Shown: positions 12,531 to 25,150, numbered from the stretch's first letter. The stretch is DNA of 64,000 nt from Epiperipatus broadwayi (GCA_028023455.1 JAQFVV010012498.1:2110001-2174000); one strand, 5' to 3'. Notes: generated by a model not told the origin, from the sequence alone. Program-made: numbers and translations.

Positions 12531-14358
12531 TTTCACTGACGATAGCAAATATCTTGAAATCATGATCTGAAAGTGGAATTATAGTTAGAGATAGTGAATA
12601 CTAGCTACTCTGATGTTTATGTAAACAAAACATACGCTTGATTGGCAGTCTTGGTAGGACGCCATCTGTGGACATAAATACAAGCGTTAGCAAGTTTTTT
12701 AACTTGCATTTTTGTTTATCATAAATGTACCTTTGAGGTCTTTCTTGCAATGATATAGATTGCAGAGGCTTCTACTATGTGGTGATGCTGAACTGAGATC
12801 AGACCCATGTAGCTATCTGGTTTGCTATGCTGAGTTTGAAGACATTACGTGTCTAAAAAATTCATGCTTGCAAGCTGAATAGAAATTGTTTCATAAACGC
12901 TCAGAGTTTGTATTCAGATCTAGTTTCTTTATTCCTGTCTTTCACTGACGATAGCAAATAGCTTGAAATCATGATCTGAAAGTGGAATTATAGTTAAAGA
13001 TAGTGAATACTAGCTACTCTGACATTTATGTAAACAAAACATACGCTTGATTGGCAGTCTTGGTAGGATGCCATCTGTGGACATAAATACAAGCGTTAGC
13101 AAGTTTTTTAACTTGCATTTTTGTTTATCATAAATGTACCTTTGAGGTCTTTCTTGCAATGATATAGATTGCAGAGGCTTCTACTATGTGGTGATGCTGA
13201 ACTGAGATCAGACCCATGTAGCTATCTGGTTTGCTATGCTGAGTTTGAAGACATTACGTGTCTAAAAAATTCATGCTTGCAAGCTGAATAGAAATTGTTT
13301 CATAAACGCTCAGAGTTTGTATTCAGATCTAGTTTCTTTATTCCTGTCTTTCACTGACGATAGCAAATAGCTTGAAATCATGATCTGAAAGTGGAATTAT
13401 AGTTAGAGATAGTGAATACTAGCTACTCTGACGTTTATGTAAACAAAACATACGCTTGATTGGCAGTCTTGGTAGGACGCCATCTGTGGACATAAATACA
13501 AGCGTTAGCAAGTTTTTTTAACTTGCATTTTTGTTTATCATAAATGTACCTTTGAGGTCTTTCTTGCAATGATATAGATTGCAGAGGCTTCTACTATGTG
13601 GTGATGCTGAACTGAGATCAGACCCATGTAGCTATCTGGTTTGCTATGCTGAGTTTGAAGACATTACGTGTCTAAAAAATTCATGCTTGCAAGCTGAATA
13701 GAAATTGTTTCATAAACGCTCAGAGTTTGTATTCAGATCTAGTTTCTTTATTCCTGTCTTTCACTGACGATAGCAAATAGCTTGAAATCATGATCTGAAA
13801 GTGGAATTATAGTTAGAGATAGTGAATACTAGCTACTCTGACGTTTATGTAAACAAAACATACGCTTGATTGGCAGTCTTGGTAGGACGCCATCTGTGGA
13901 CATAAATACAGGCGTTAGCAAGTTTTTTAACTTGCATTTTTGTTTATCATAAATGTACCTTTGAGGTCTTTCTTGCAATGATATAGATTGCAGAGGCTTC
14001 TACTATGTGGTGATGCTGAACTGAGATCAGACCCATGTAGCTATCTGGTTTGCTATGCTGAGTTTGAAGACATTACGTGTCTAAAAAATTCATGCTTGCA
14101 AGCTGAATAGAAATTGTTTCATAAACGCTCAGAGTTTGTATTCAGATCTAGTTTCTTTATTCCTGTCTTTCACTGACGATAGCAAATAGCTTGAAATCAT
14201 GATCTGAAAGTGGAATTATAGTTAGAGATAGTGAATACTAGCTACTCTGACGTTTATGTAAACAAAACATACGCTTGATTGGCAGTCTTGGTAGGACGCC
14301 ATCTGTGGACATAAATACAAGCGTTAGCAAGTTTTTTAACTTGCATTTTTGTTTATCA
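12531..14358 (-). repeat. Same satellite, reverse half (4.4 units)
   Basis: From 12531 the same unit runs on the minus strand. It begins at unit position about 147, and unit boundaries fall at 12676, 13085, 13494, 13904 and 14313 (409, 409, 410, 409). It ends near 14358 inside the terminal hairpin of a tenth partial unit and meets a TA tract. The forward and reverse halves can pair over about 1.8 kb around an unpaired centre of roughly 140 bases. Confidence 0.97.
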
Positions 14359-14384
14359 TATATATATATATATATATAAATAAA

Positions 14385-14975
14385 GATGGACAATATGAAT
14401 TTACAAAAGTTAATAATTGCAAATACCTGTATTAAATTATTAATATGTATAAAACATTAAAAAAAAGAAATCAATCATAGAATTAAAATTAAATGGAGTG
14501 CTTTTGGCAAAAATAATTTATAATAAAGGAAATAGGTTTATATATTCAAAAAGAAAGCAATAGATCAATTTTAGGACATTTTATTTATAGACTGGGATCT
14601 CTAATATTGATCTTCAATTAAGAAAAAAAGCAATATGATTTTAGGTCATGCAATGAAGTTTAAAAAAATATATACTGATATTAAAGCAGAAGGGATGAGT
14701 AGTAAAGATAAAAACAAATAGATATTATTAATATTATTGAAAAAATTAGGAGTCTGAAATGAACCTGTGATAGAATGTGTTTTTAAAAGAGATGATAATA
14801 AATGAAGAGTTGAAGTCTTAAACTAAATTCCAATAGATTGTAAGAGATTTGGAGTCCACAAATAAGATGGACAGATAAAGAATTTTGTTAAAGTGAAATA
14901 AAGAGAAGCTGTGGATCAGAAATATTGGGGTAAACCTGAAAAGTCTTTCATCACACATAAGGATTAATAATAATT
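14385..14975 (+). pseudogene. LINE ORF2 C-terminal region, 3' part
   Basis: Plus-strand pieces after the satellite read EFTKVNNCKYL, then EINHRIKIKWSAFGKNN-like, then ILGHAMKFKKIYTDIKAEG, then WSPQIRWTDK followed by a WGKPEKSF-like end. These follow the family order of a V..FKYLG segment, I..RI..A..AF, GH..R and RW.D.I. The order fits the remainder of the LINE begun at 9640, so the satellite array lies within one LINE copy. Perhaps 60 codons, including the catalytic box, are missing between the parts. Confidence 0.65.
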
Positions 14976-14984
14976 AAAGATGTT

Positions 14985-16840
14985 ATATACAGTTTAGTTT
15001 GCCATTTAGTAAATAGCAAATCAAAACATATTTTCAGGTGGCCAAAATTTTTCAAGCAAGCTTAACATTTTTTCCAAGTAGTTGTGGTTATAGCTAATTC
15101 ATTAGATATATAATTGAAATAATGTGCAGATACTGATAGCCCACAGTGAGTTATATGTAACTAACTGCCAGTAAATGTCAAATGCAGAAGAAGCCCACCT
15201 GATTATATATAAGTTTTCCATTTACTGACAAACTTACACACAGAGTGTAATTTATATATATATATTATTGTGATTTCAAGACAAATATAACCTATTCTGA
15301 AATCACTACAATTAGTCAGAGAGAAAGTCTGAGCCTCATATTTAACAATTTCTTGATTAGACATAAATTAATTGATCAGCTAATTGCCAATACTTATTCT
15401 TAAGGGTAAAACAAGAACAAACAAATTATTATAAAATATCAATAAACAATTTAGGTCACTGAGAAATGTCTTAGAAAAACCCTCCATTAATTTTATTTTT
15501 TGGGTTTTGATGAAGAGATCCAAGGGGAGGGGTATTAATAATGATATACCCATCTGATACAATATATAAATATATCAAGAGAAAATTCACTTGGCAAAAT
15601 TTTGATTACAGGGTCATTATAAAGAGATGAAGTCTCTTTCATTGATTCCCAATTGAGAAAGAAAAAAATGTTTAATCATTCGAATACTGTCTATATATTT
15701 TTATTTGAACGTCATATGACCTATTGAGTAATAGATTATAAATAAATAAATGAAAATTTATGATGAAAAATAGGTAATATAAATATACATATTACATTGA
15801 AAATAGATTTAAAAGGATATACATTTTTTTATATAAGGCTTTTCATTTGTAAATGACATTATAATTTTGTATTATATAATTTGCAACGTTAGAAGAGTTC
15901 TTTTATTTTAACCCGATTAAATCTAAAAGCAAACATAATTAATTTGTTTATCATTATCATTTGTTTTTAAACCTTCTTAACCTAATGAAATTTGTTTTCC
16001 ACAAGCTTTGTGTTTTATAAATAATGAAAGGCCTTTAAATTATCTGCAGATTTTAAATATTTTATCGATATTATCTTTTTAAAAAATACAAACTGTTTTC
16101 TACGTCTTTAATTCAAACATTAAAATAAATATTTTTTGTTATATTGACAATAAATTGGAACAAATAATTATTGATTTAGATATTAAACATAAAATGACTA
16201 TAAGTTTTTATTGTTTCTACCTTAGAAAGACGTTTCATTCTGTGTGTATTTCTATAATAGAATCTTGCAATATTTCGCTTTATTATATTCATTTTAATGT
16301 TTTTTAATCCTGAAATGTAACATTATTTAGCCTAAATAAAATTACTTAAATTAAAAATATACTTTTTATTTTTGACTAGTTTCGTAATGAGAACAAGTAA
16401 CCCATAAAGTTAAAGGTTTTGATTTGATTCTCAGTATAAAAAAGTATTAAAAAAGAAAAGAAGATGCTCTAAATATGTTTTCATACTGGAGGAAGTCACT
16501 GATCTATTACTGACACAACTAAGTGATAAAGGAACTTTCACATTTCATCCATAGTACCTATAAAACTATTCTCAATATTTAGTGCAATCTAAAAAAAAAA
16601 TTCAAATTTCATTGAAAATTAAAATAACAACAACAACAAAAAGGTCGTATTGCTACAATGAGCAAATATTAAAATCAAAGCAACTTTAGAGATTTTATTG
16701 AAATTACTTATAAAACTGTTCCAGATAAATTACAAAACTAACAAAATCATGGCAGAATAAATTGCTAAACCTATATAAAATATATTAAAATTTATTTTGC
16801 AATTACAAGAACATGATTTATAGCTAATTATTTATTTATC
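14985..16840. other. AT-rich stretch without recognisable feature
   Basis: I see only a TA run near 15255 and poly-A/T runs. No domain, RNA gene or long repeat could be supported. Confidence 0.5.
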
Positions 16841-16852
16841 TAGCATCATGTT

Positions 16853-17161
16853 TTATTTGTAACTAGTCATACTCAGCTGCGCATTGCTGTGGATCAATCT
16901 GGTTAAATAGAAAAGAAAAAAAAAAGTGAAAGCACAAATTTCTAATATGTTTGATTTCACAATGCTTGTGGATATACAATATTTTTGTTGTTCCATTATG
17001 CAGATATAGATATTGACTGGTTTGCTGACTCTAGAACATGCAACATATAACGGTCCATGTAAGAAGCAATCCATCTCTAGATCTAAACCACACAATTCTA
17101 AAGATTGGCCCTGAGATTTGTTAATGGTGATTGCAAATGCCAATTGAATTGGGAATTGCAA
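16853..17161 (-). pseudogene. Helitron (PIF1-type) helicase C-terminal fragment
   Basis: The minus-strand frame begins [20 protein letters not shown], continues with [21 protein letters not shown] and then KPVNIYI. The [10 protein letters not shown] stretch and the H-G-x-L-Y-V-A-C-S-R stretch are the last helicase motifs (V and VI) of PIF1-like helicases found at the C-terminus of Helitron Rep-Hel proteins. The rest of the protein (Rep domain and motifs I-IV) is not visible upstream (above 17161). This is therefore a 5'-truncated relic. A cellular PIF1 is unlikely because of the Helitron-like wording and isolated position. Confidence 0.85.
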
Positions 17162-17260
17162 TCTCTAACATGAAATAATTAAATCAAAATGAAAATAAGT
17201 TGAAATCTATGAAAATTTAATTTAACAATGCAATTGGAAACATTGAAATAGAATCATAAC

Positions 17261-17366
17261 ATATTTAGTATAGCATGTGTTGCTTTTATGTCCAACAGAT
17301 AGCACAGCATAAAATATTTAGTATAGCATGTGTTACTTTTACATCCAACAGATAGCACTGTTTTTC
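17261..17366. repeat. ~57-bp tandem duplication
   Basis: ATTTAGTATAGCATGTGTT followed by CTTTTATGTCCAACAGATAG (second copy CTTTTACATCCAACAGATAG) and CAC occurs twice with only a few changes. TATGTCCAACAGATAG resembles the start of the satellite unit (TATGTCCACAGATGG), which may be chance or a distant relation. Confidence 0.85.
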
Positions 17367-17830
17367 AAAAAAGCATATTTTCACCTGTCACAGTTATATA
17401 ATAGTAAGTATATAAGCAATAGGTATATAAAACACGTGCATATTCGAATGCAACATTGTGTCAAAACTTGAAAGCAGTCGGTGAAAAAATTTCAGAGATT
17501 TAAAATTTTGAACAAACAAACATTTACATTTTTATTTATATAGATAATCATAAGGGAATAATCACCACACATGCTCTGTATAAATTTATAAAGCTGAGGA
17601 ATACTCTCACTTTCTAAACACAAAATAGAATCTTTGAAAAGATAAGAATGAATCTATCTTATTTTTTTAATCTAAATTTATATATAAAGATCAATCTAGA
17701 GTATTTAGAAATGAGAGCATTAAGGTCTACATCAACCACTTTTAATTCCATTCACTATATATTTGTAACTAACTATAATGGCCAAATATTCAATATAATT
17801 ATTTGATCACAATGTTCTCATATATATATA

Positions 17831-18257
17831 TATGTCAACAGATCATGTTCTACCAAAAACACCGTCAAGCGTATGTTTACATAAACATCAGAGCAAGCAT
17901 TCACTATCTCTAACTTTAATTCCACTTTCAGATCATGATTTCAAGCTATTGCTATCATCAGTGAAAGACAGGAATAAGAAACTAGATCTAAACACAAACT
18001 CTGAGCGTTTATGAAACAGTTTCTATTCAGCTTGCAAGCATGAATCTTTTAGACACGTAATGTCTTCAAACTCAGCATAGCAAGCCAGACAGCTATATGG
18101 GTCTGATATCAGTTCAGCATCACCACATAGTAGAAGCCTCTGCAATATATATCATTGCTAGAGAGACCTCAAAGGTACATTTATGAAAACAAAAAACAAG
18201 TTAAAAACTTGCTAATGCAGCGTTAGCAAGTTTTTAACTTGTTTTTTGTTTTTCATA
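17831..18257 (+). mobile_element. Single copy of the satellite unit ending in a snap-back hairpin
   Basis: The sequence follows the 409-bp satellite unit throughout with about 10-15% differences. It starts TATGTCAACAGATCATG after a TA tract. Its end differs from array units: the final ~35 bases (ATGAAAACAAAAAACAAG to TTGCTAATGC) are repeated in inverse after AGC and run out in TTTTTCAT into another TA tract. The outcome is a long perfect hairpin of about 36-bp arms at 18183-18257. The element is thus bounded by TA tracts on both sides, like the array at 10611-14358. This suggests it is a discrete mobile unit with TA-rich targets. Confidence 0.8.
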
Positions 18258-18279
18258 TATATATATTGAATAATCAATC

Positions 18280-20515
18280 TAAATAAGATTGAAATAAACA
18301 ACTAATGATAATTATATTTTAATATTTATCAAACTGGCCTTCATCTCCATTGAGATCATCTAAAGATATTTAACTATACAAATCACATGATCAATTAATT
18401 ATACCCATTTCACCTACTGGACATTTTAAAATTAAATTGTACTTTAAATAATATACTCATAATCAAATAATTTGTCTTTTGTTGTATCTTTATTTATATG
18501 AATTTAAAAAGAATGGGGAAATATGGAGGTTGTTTAATATATTTATAATGATATTACACATGGGAAAGAGAAAGGTGAATAACTCCATGTGTGTGTATGT
18601 TTAAAATTAAAAAAATTAGATATATTAATCTTTAACTGAGGTTTAAAGTTTATATCTGTGCTAGAGATAATCTCTAGTTTAGAAAATTATTAATAATAAT
18701 CATTATTGTATTTATCTGAGATGGATGGTGTCAAAGTTGTGAGTTGAGTGAGTATGACAATGGTAAATAAAAATGTAACAATAATCAAATAAATAAATAA
18801 ACTTACATATACATATAATTTACAATGTGTAGGTAAACAATCTAAAAAATATAAAAACAACTAAATATTTTATCTTTGTAAATACCATTTATATATTTAC
18901 ATTATTTTTCTATATCTTCCAATTATTTAACAAATTCCACTTTCCTCTTAATTTTGTGGAATCATTAACCATATTTACACCTTTATCCAAATTTTTCTGA
19001 ATATATAATGTTTCATAATATATCTTCTTATGGTAATCATTTACATACTTTACAGTCTTTACATTTTCTTCACATTTCATTTTATGCTCTGTATCTAAAT
19101 AATATAAATATGGTAGTTATCTCATATCTTTTCTATTAGTAGCTCTATTGTGTTCCTTACCTCTATCAATTGCTTTTCTTTCTATCTATCCTATATATAC
19201 CTTATTGCATTTTGCATCTAATTTTATAAATCAGCTCCACCTTACTATTAATATCATTTAACTTTTTTTGCATTATATAACTATTTATCCAAAGACATTA
19301 TTTCTCCAAGCTATTTTTATATTATTTGGTAATCTTTCTTTTATTAATCTTTTATATACTTTCTCTAAAGATGGAATAGACATCCATTTACTATCTTAAC
19401 ACTTATCCCTACTGTTATCATTTTTTCTATCTAACTTATCAAAAAGCTTTTTAATTTCTTTCCTTTTATAATCTATTTCTACATAATCATTTTCCATATA
19501 TAATTTCTGTGCTCATGCTTCTTGTTTTACCTAACATTATTCTATCATTTATTAATTTAAATCTCTTTAATACTCCTAATTTTTAACACTATGGCTGATA
19601 TGACTTTCAAATAATCAATCCTCTAATCTTTTTACCTTTAATAAAATGTTCAACAATTATTTCATTCTTTATTTTTCTTCTTAAAAAATATCGAAATATT
19701 TTAATCCATTTTCCTTGTTCTCCATTGTAAACTTAATACCAAATTTATTCTTATTTAACTCATTAAAAACCTTATTAATACTTCTACTATTTCCTACAAT
19801 AATAATATCTTCAATGTATTAGGTAATACTCTATAATCTTATTATTATGCATAACTCTATCTAATAGTGATGATAAAATTTCATTAATTAACCATCCCAT
19901 GACATATCCATTGTTTACACTCCAAAATTCCTCCTTATACTTAAAATATAATGCATGCTCTACTATCAGTAATGTTTTATAAATAGTATATATCCATTCT
20001 TCTGATAAAATATTGTTTATTTTTAATTTCTTTATAACAATATCATTACTCTCTTTTCTAGCTACTCTAAGAGAGTACTGATATTATTATTAAGAAATTA
20101 AAAATAAGCAATATTTTATTAGAAGAATGATATATACTATTTAGGAAGCATGATTGATAATAAAGGAGTCATTATATTTTGAATATAAAGATTAATTTTG
20201 GAGTGTAAACAATAGATGGGTTATGGATGCTCGATTAGATAATTGGAAGATACAAAAAATTAATGTAAATAGTATTTATAATGATAAAATATTTAATTGT
20301 TTTTATATTTTTTAAGTTGTTTAATTATATAGTGTAAATTATATGTTAGATGTTAAAGTTTGTTAAATTTATTATTTATTTGATTATAAGGTATGAGTAT
20401 ATGTTTTAAAGTACAATTTAATGTAAATAATGTTCAGAAGATGAAGGGGATATAATTAATTGATCACGTGATTTGTGTTTATTTGAATCTTATTTAGATT
20501 GATTAAATAAATAAA
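18280..20515 (-). mobile_element. Penelope-like element with inverted terminal repeats, minus strand
   Basis: The left segment (about 18280-18480) and the right segment (about 20340-20515) are inverse copies. Each has AATCTAAATAAGATT, an ATTAATTGATCA block and a TTTGATTAT block. A further inverted pair, 19895-20057 versus 20075-20240, sits next to the 5' end of the coding remnant. The interior encodes RT and GIY-YIG remnants on the minus strand. Inverted terminal repeats around an RT plus endonuclease body are typical of PLEs. Confidence 0.75.
18900..20057 (-). pseudogene. Penelope-like RT and GIY-YIG endonuclease, decayed
   Basis: On the minus strand, a CKQWICHGMVN-like remnant of the PLE motif before the catalytic box (near 19920) is followed by YIEDIIIVGNSRSINKVFNE (from 19818), then LNKNKFGIKFTMENKENGL. 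This is the PLE order of Y-x-D-D, then LN..HP.IKFT.E. The second residue of the D-D pair is preceded by E (YIED), so the catalytic site is altered. Further on, YKIRCKM and a GIYRIDRKK-like run at about 19160-19240 mark the GIY-YIG endonuclease. Stops and frameshifts are frequent. Confidence 0.75.
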
Positions 20516-20519
20516 TAAC

Positions 20520-21595
20520 TATACATTAGTAAATGATGTTGGCAAATTTTTTACAATTTTCTTCACATCAGTAATGGATATAATACTAAATATATGTTAC
20601 TAATTATTTATTTAGCACCATATTTTATTTGTAATAGTCATAAAAGCATCATTCTGACACATGCATTGCCTGAATTTATAAAGCTGACCCTCACTTTATC
20701 TTGTGATTATTTTAGATTGGATCTTTATGTTAATATACTTATAATTTAACCTATTTTACATATAGTACAGATAAAACCTTAAAATGCATACATAATGAAA
20801 GTATTAAGAAAAAAAAATTTGCTAAAAGGGAAATATGATGGTAAAAAGTATAAAATGCCATAATTAAGATTCGGAGGTGTTCTTACATATAAAGAAAAAA
20901 GTTTGTAAAAAAGAAAAAGTTGCTCATTAACAAAATTCTAGATGTCCATTAATTTAATATATATGTTTTAAACAGTTTCACACATTCTTGGAATTTTAAT
21001 TAGAAAATATTTTTATATGACTCAAACTAAAATCCTATTTATCCATTTATAAACATGTAATATGCATTTTATAATAGTAAATTTATTAATAATGATTATG
21101 CATATAATTTATTTGCTTGGAGTGAAGACCATTGTAAAATAAAAATACTGCTTTAATTTATTTAAAAAAGTAAATACATGTTTGTGTAACTTTTATCAAA
21201 CAATTTAAAGGTTTTAAATAAATTTTGGTATTCACATAGGTGGATTGAAACCAGCACACCTTTTTACATGTAGGGATTTAGTTGTAGCAATAATTTGGGG
21301 TTCTTGAAAGGTGCTATAATGGAATGATAAATGGATCACGACCTGAATATAGTGTTCTCACTGTATCTTTATTTGGCTAGCTTGAATTAAGATTATTATA
21401 TATGTTAATTTTCTTCTTTTAAGGTAAGTGAAAATTTCTAAGTGATGAGAAATTATGCTTTATATATATAAATAAAATATTATCTGGTAAATCCATGTAT
21501 AATTTATTGAATATATATATATATAAACCAACATTTACATATTTTCAATAAATTATACAACAGATATACCTGATAATATTTTATTTATATCTATA
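20520..21595. other. AT-rich stretch without recognisable gene
   Basis: There is one short inverted pair around a TA run (about 21490-21590, where AATTTATTGAA and TTCAATAAATT face each other), but no domain or RNA gene. Confidence 0.5.
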
Positions 21596-21613
21596 GCCTG
21601 TGAAAATCTTCAA

Positions 21614-21618
<5 letters not shown>

Positions 21619-21696
<78 letters not shown>
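21619..21696. repeat. TA microsatellite
   Basis: An uninterrupted TA dinucleotide tract of about 78 bases. Confidence 0.98.
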
Positions 21697-21697
<1 letters not shown>

Positions 21698-21698
<1 letters not shown>

Positions 21699-21795
21699 AC
21701 TGGACACAGTGGTACAGAGACATGAGACTCGAACTAGAGTTTTTGAGAATGAATCCCAACTAAGATAAGAGAGCTAATATAATAGATAATTATAT
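21698..21795 (-). repeat. Possible tRNA-derived SINE fragment
   Basis: On the minus strand a TTAGCTCTCTTATCTTAGTTGG stretch resembles an A box interrupted by extra bases. About 35 bases later AGTTCGAGTCTCA resembles a B box (GGTTCRANNCC). The spacing fits an old tRNA-like head. A second B-box-like GAGTTCGAATC lies on the same strand near 21830. No poly-A tail or target duplication could be defined. Confidence 0.4.
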
Positions 21796-22499
21796 AAACC
21801 CTTTTAAAAAAAAACTAACCAAATAAAGATTCGAACTCTGGATAGGATTAAAAGATAATATTATAAAAAAGCATTTTATTCTAGACGTATTTTATTTATA
21901 TAGTTCACATTAGAATATTTTGATCATGATTACATCTGTAGTTATTATGGGATGTCATGCTTATACATATATAGTGCGGTTTATTTATATGCCAATGTTT
22001 AAAAAGAAAAATTATAAAATGGGTTTATAAAGAGAAACACTATTTTGATTAAATAATGACCTAATCAAAAGAATTCTCGAGAGAGACACTTTAGTGTTTG
22101 AATAAATTAACATAATGCATTTAACAAACTATGATCGATGCCACTTCGATCACAACAAGAAATATATATATATATAACTGCGATGCCAGGTAAATTGGTA
22201 TCTGATATCCATTATATTTATTAATTATCAAACAACAATGTTATAAACAATGATTTTGAATACACGAATATTTTCGTATTCAATATAACAAACATTATAT
22301 TTTAATTCTTGAATTATAAGATAAAATGAAAATTCATTTATGCATATGAGAGCCACTCATCTAAGGGAAATAGCTTAATGCAAGCTTTGCGTGACATTCT
22401 AAATATAATTATATTAATAAATAACAAAATGGTTTAGTTATATCACAGCATTACGGCTTATGGATTAGTTTTAGGCATGATTCTAAAATAGTATAATGA

Positions 22500-22862
22500 A
22501 TGGTGGTGCGAGCATAGGCAACAAAATATAATATTTGGTCCATTTTGGCTGAGTAGACCCTTCATCATTTAAGTGGGAATAAGAAATGGTACGCCCGTTC
22601 TTCTGACAGGTCATACCTGGAGAGAAAAAGGAAGGTAGGGAGATGCAATTGTCCGCTTAGGGTATCAATGCAGAGCTGCTGCTACTCTTTCCGAAGGTGT
22701 CCTAGGGCATTTCCTATGCCATCTAAAATGTATATAAGTGAAGGTGGAGAATTTGGAGGTCCCGATCATCTTCAAGTTATGACAAAGCAAATAACGACGA
22801 TGGCTGACCCATGCTGGCAATGCTATGAAACTAGGTTGCATCCTTTAATGACATCAAAATAA
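22500..22862. other. Relatively GC-rich island of unknown nature
   Basis: This block has clearly higher G+C than its surroundings (for example CCGAAGGTGTCCTAGGGCAT and GATGGCTGACCCATGCTGGC). The plus strand has a 64-codon open frame from 22668 (starting MQSCCYSFRRCPRAF) that I do not recognise. It could be the end of an unidentified retroelement or an old pseudogene. No function is proposed. Confidence 0.4.
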
Positions 22863-23465
22863 TTAATGGCCTAAATATAAAATTTGAATCGGGTGTAACA
22901 GCATGACTTGGATTACTAAACCAAATTATATAACTGAAATCTAAAACTAAATGAATATCTTAATGACATACGATTACATTTCCTTTCATTAAGCCGGTCT
23001 CACATGCATTTGGAATCAATAAGCATTATTGAATATTATAATGCTAAAAACACTATATATAACTGATTATTACAGAATAAAAATAAACGGTCATTATTAT
23101 TCAAAAATATCTTATCTGGAATTTAAGCAATAGCATTCTTGGATCACATTAAATTTATAATCAATGAAAATACACTCAAGACAGTATAAAAAAATAATCT
23201 GCCTATAAACAGAAATATTATTTTAACTATTTCTCAACCCAGTGAGCCATGGCTTTAAAACAAATAATTTAATGTAATTACAATATCCCAGAAGCATGCG
23301 GGGGGGGATTTAAAAGACTAATCTAAAATAGAGGCTAGCGGAGTTGAGTTGATTTGGCATATAAATGACATATAAAATTAAAAAGCAAATGATTATGATA
23401 ATAAAATTTTTCACACTAAATAAAATGTAAGATTTTAACTTAAATAGATGTAAGCATTTACATTA

Positions 23466-23466
<1 letters not shown>

Positions 23467-23549
<83 letters not shown>
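23467..23549. repeat. TA microsatellite
   Basis: A nearly pure TA tract from 23467 to 23549. Confidence 0.97.
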
Positions 23550-23553
<4 letters not shown>

Positions 23554-23629
23554 TAGGATTATAGAGAGATTTTCAAGCAGAGATTAAGTACAAATACATA
23601 ACAAAAACATATTAATTATTAGTACAGAT

Positions 23630-24000
23630 ATAGGTAAGCATGGAACTGTTACCTCAACAATGTTACAATGGCTAGGTGGTTCATTCTTTGAACTTTAGTT
23701 TACAGGAATTAGCTTGGTGGTCAGCAATCTTGGTCACTACTAGTTCTTCATTGATGGCTACCTTCTTCCATGGCAGGAGTTTTGTGGCATCATACTAGAG
23801 GCAGCCTTGAGAGGCACAGGAAAGACGATTCGGGCCCTACTCAACTGTCATTTTAAAACTAAGCACCAAAAATTACTGTCAGACAGTAAAACTCAGACTA
23901 AAATAAATCTTTTTCTTATCTCTAATCTATTCTATTTATACCACCCAAGCTATTACAGGAATGCTTTGGCTCATTTGCCCAGAGGCAGATGAGACAATTA
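23630..24000. other. Less AT-rich block of unknown nature
   Basis: This segment contains mixed-composition sequence (for example GGCAGCCTTGAGAGGCACAG and CATTTGCCCAGAGGCAGATG) unlike the surrounding AT-rich DNA. The only frame is 61 codons from 23807 and is not recognisable. It may be part of a transposon that I cannot name. Confidence 0.35.
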
Positions 24001-24543
24001 TTAAATTCCTGAGAAAATTACAGTCCATTTTAATTAAAAGTAAGATATAAGAAGATAAGGCTCAAATCACTTTCATTAGAAAAACCTTTTAATTAAAGTC
24101 TTTAAATTATAAAAGTAAAACTATGATAAGATGATATTTTGATTAATTAAAATCAAGCATTTAAAATATTTAATTAGTGAAGAAAATTTCACAATGGATT
24201 AATTTGAACCTGCCATCTTGGTTATATCTTCTTTCTCTTAAATTTTTACAAATGTGAAATTAAATGCAAATAATTTTTACAAAAATGACAAACTTTACAT
24301 GATTAACAAATTCTCTTTTAAAATGTAAAAAAAAAAAAAAACAAGCTTAAAATGTTCAAAAGTATGAAAATATCAAAATCAAAAATATAAAATATTTGTC
24401 ATAATAGTTTGTAATATATATAAGTACATATATATGATGGCACTGTTAGTAATTTAAATATTGCTGGGTTTGAACTCTTGTAGATGTTAGTTTATTTTAA
24501 GTAGGAAAACATGAAGCTCACTCTGATTACAGAGTGATTGCTT

Positions 24544-24883
<340 letters not shown>

Positions 24884-25150
24884 CATATTTGTAAGTGCAA
24901 GCTATATATAAGTCATGTGACATCTGACTTTTTATTATTACTATGATTATTTTGCTATTGGGGCTTTGGCTAAATTAAATGGCTAAGCCTACTGATATAT
25001 GGAGTATCTGAATGAAGTTCAGACTCATATGATTTTTTCAGTTGGAGAGCTGACTTTAAAGACATGTAGACGTTTAAATGTTTCAGATTTTCTTCTAACA
25101 ATTAACTTTTAAATAAATGCTTTGCTTGAGTTGGTTTTTTGAATCTAATG

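Noticed and set aside
10611-14358. A CRISPR-like array
   Set aside because: Units are 409 bp, nearly identical throughout and switch orientation; there are no short repeats with unique spacers, and the DNA is eukaryotic in character.
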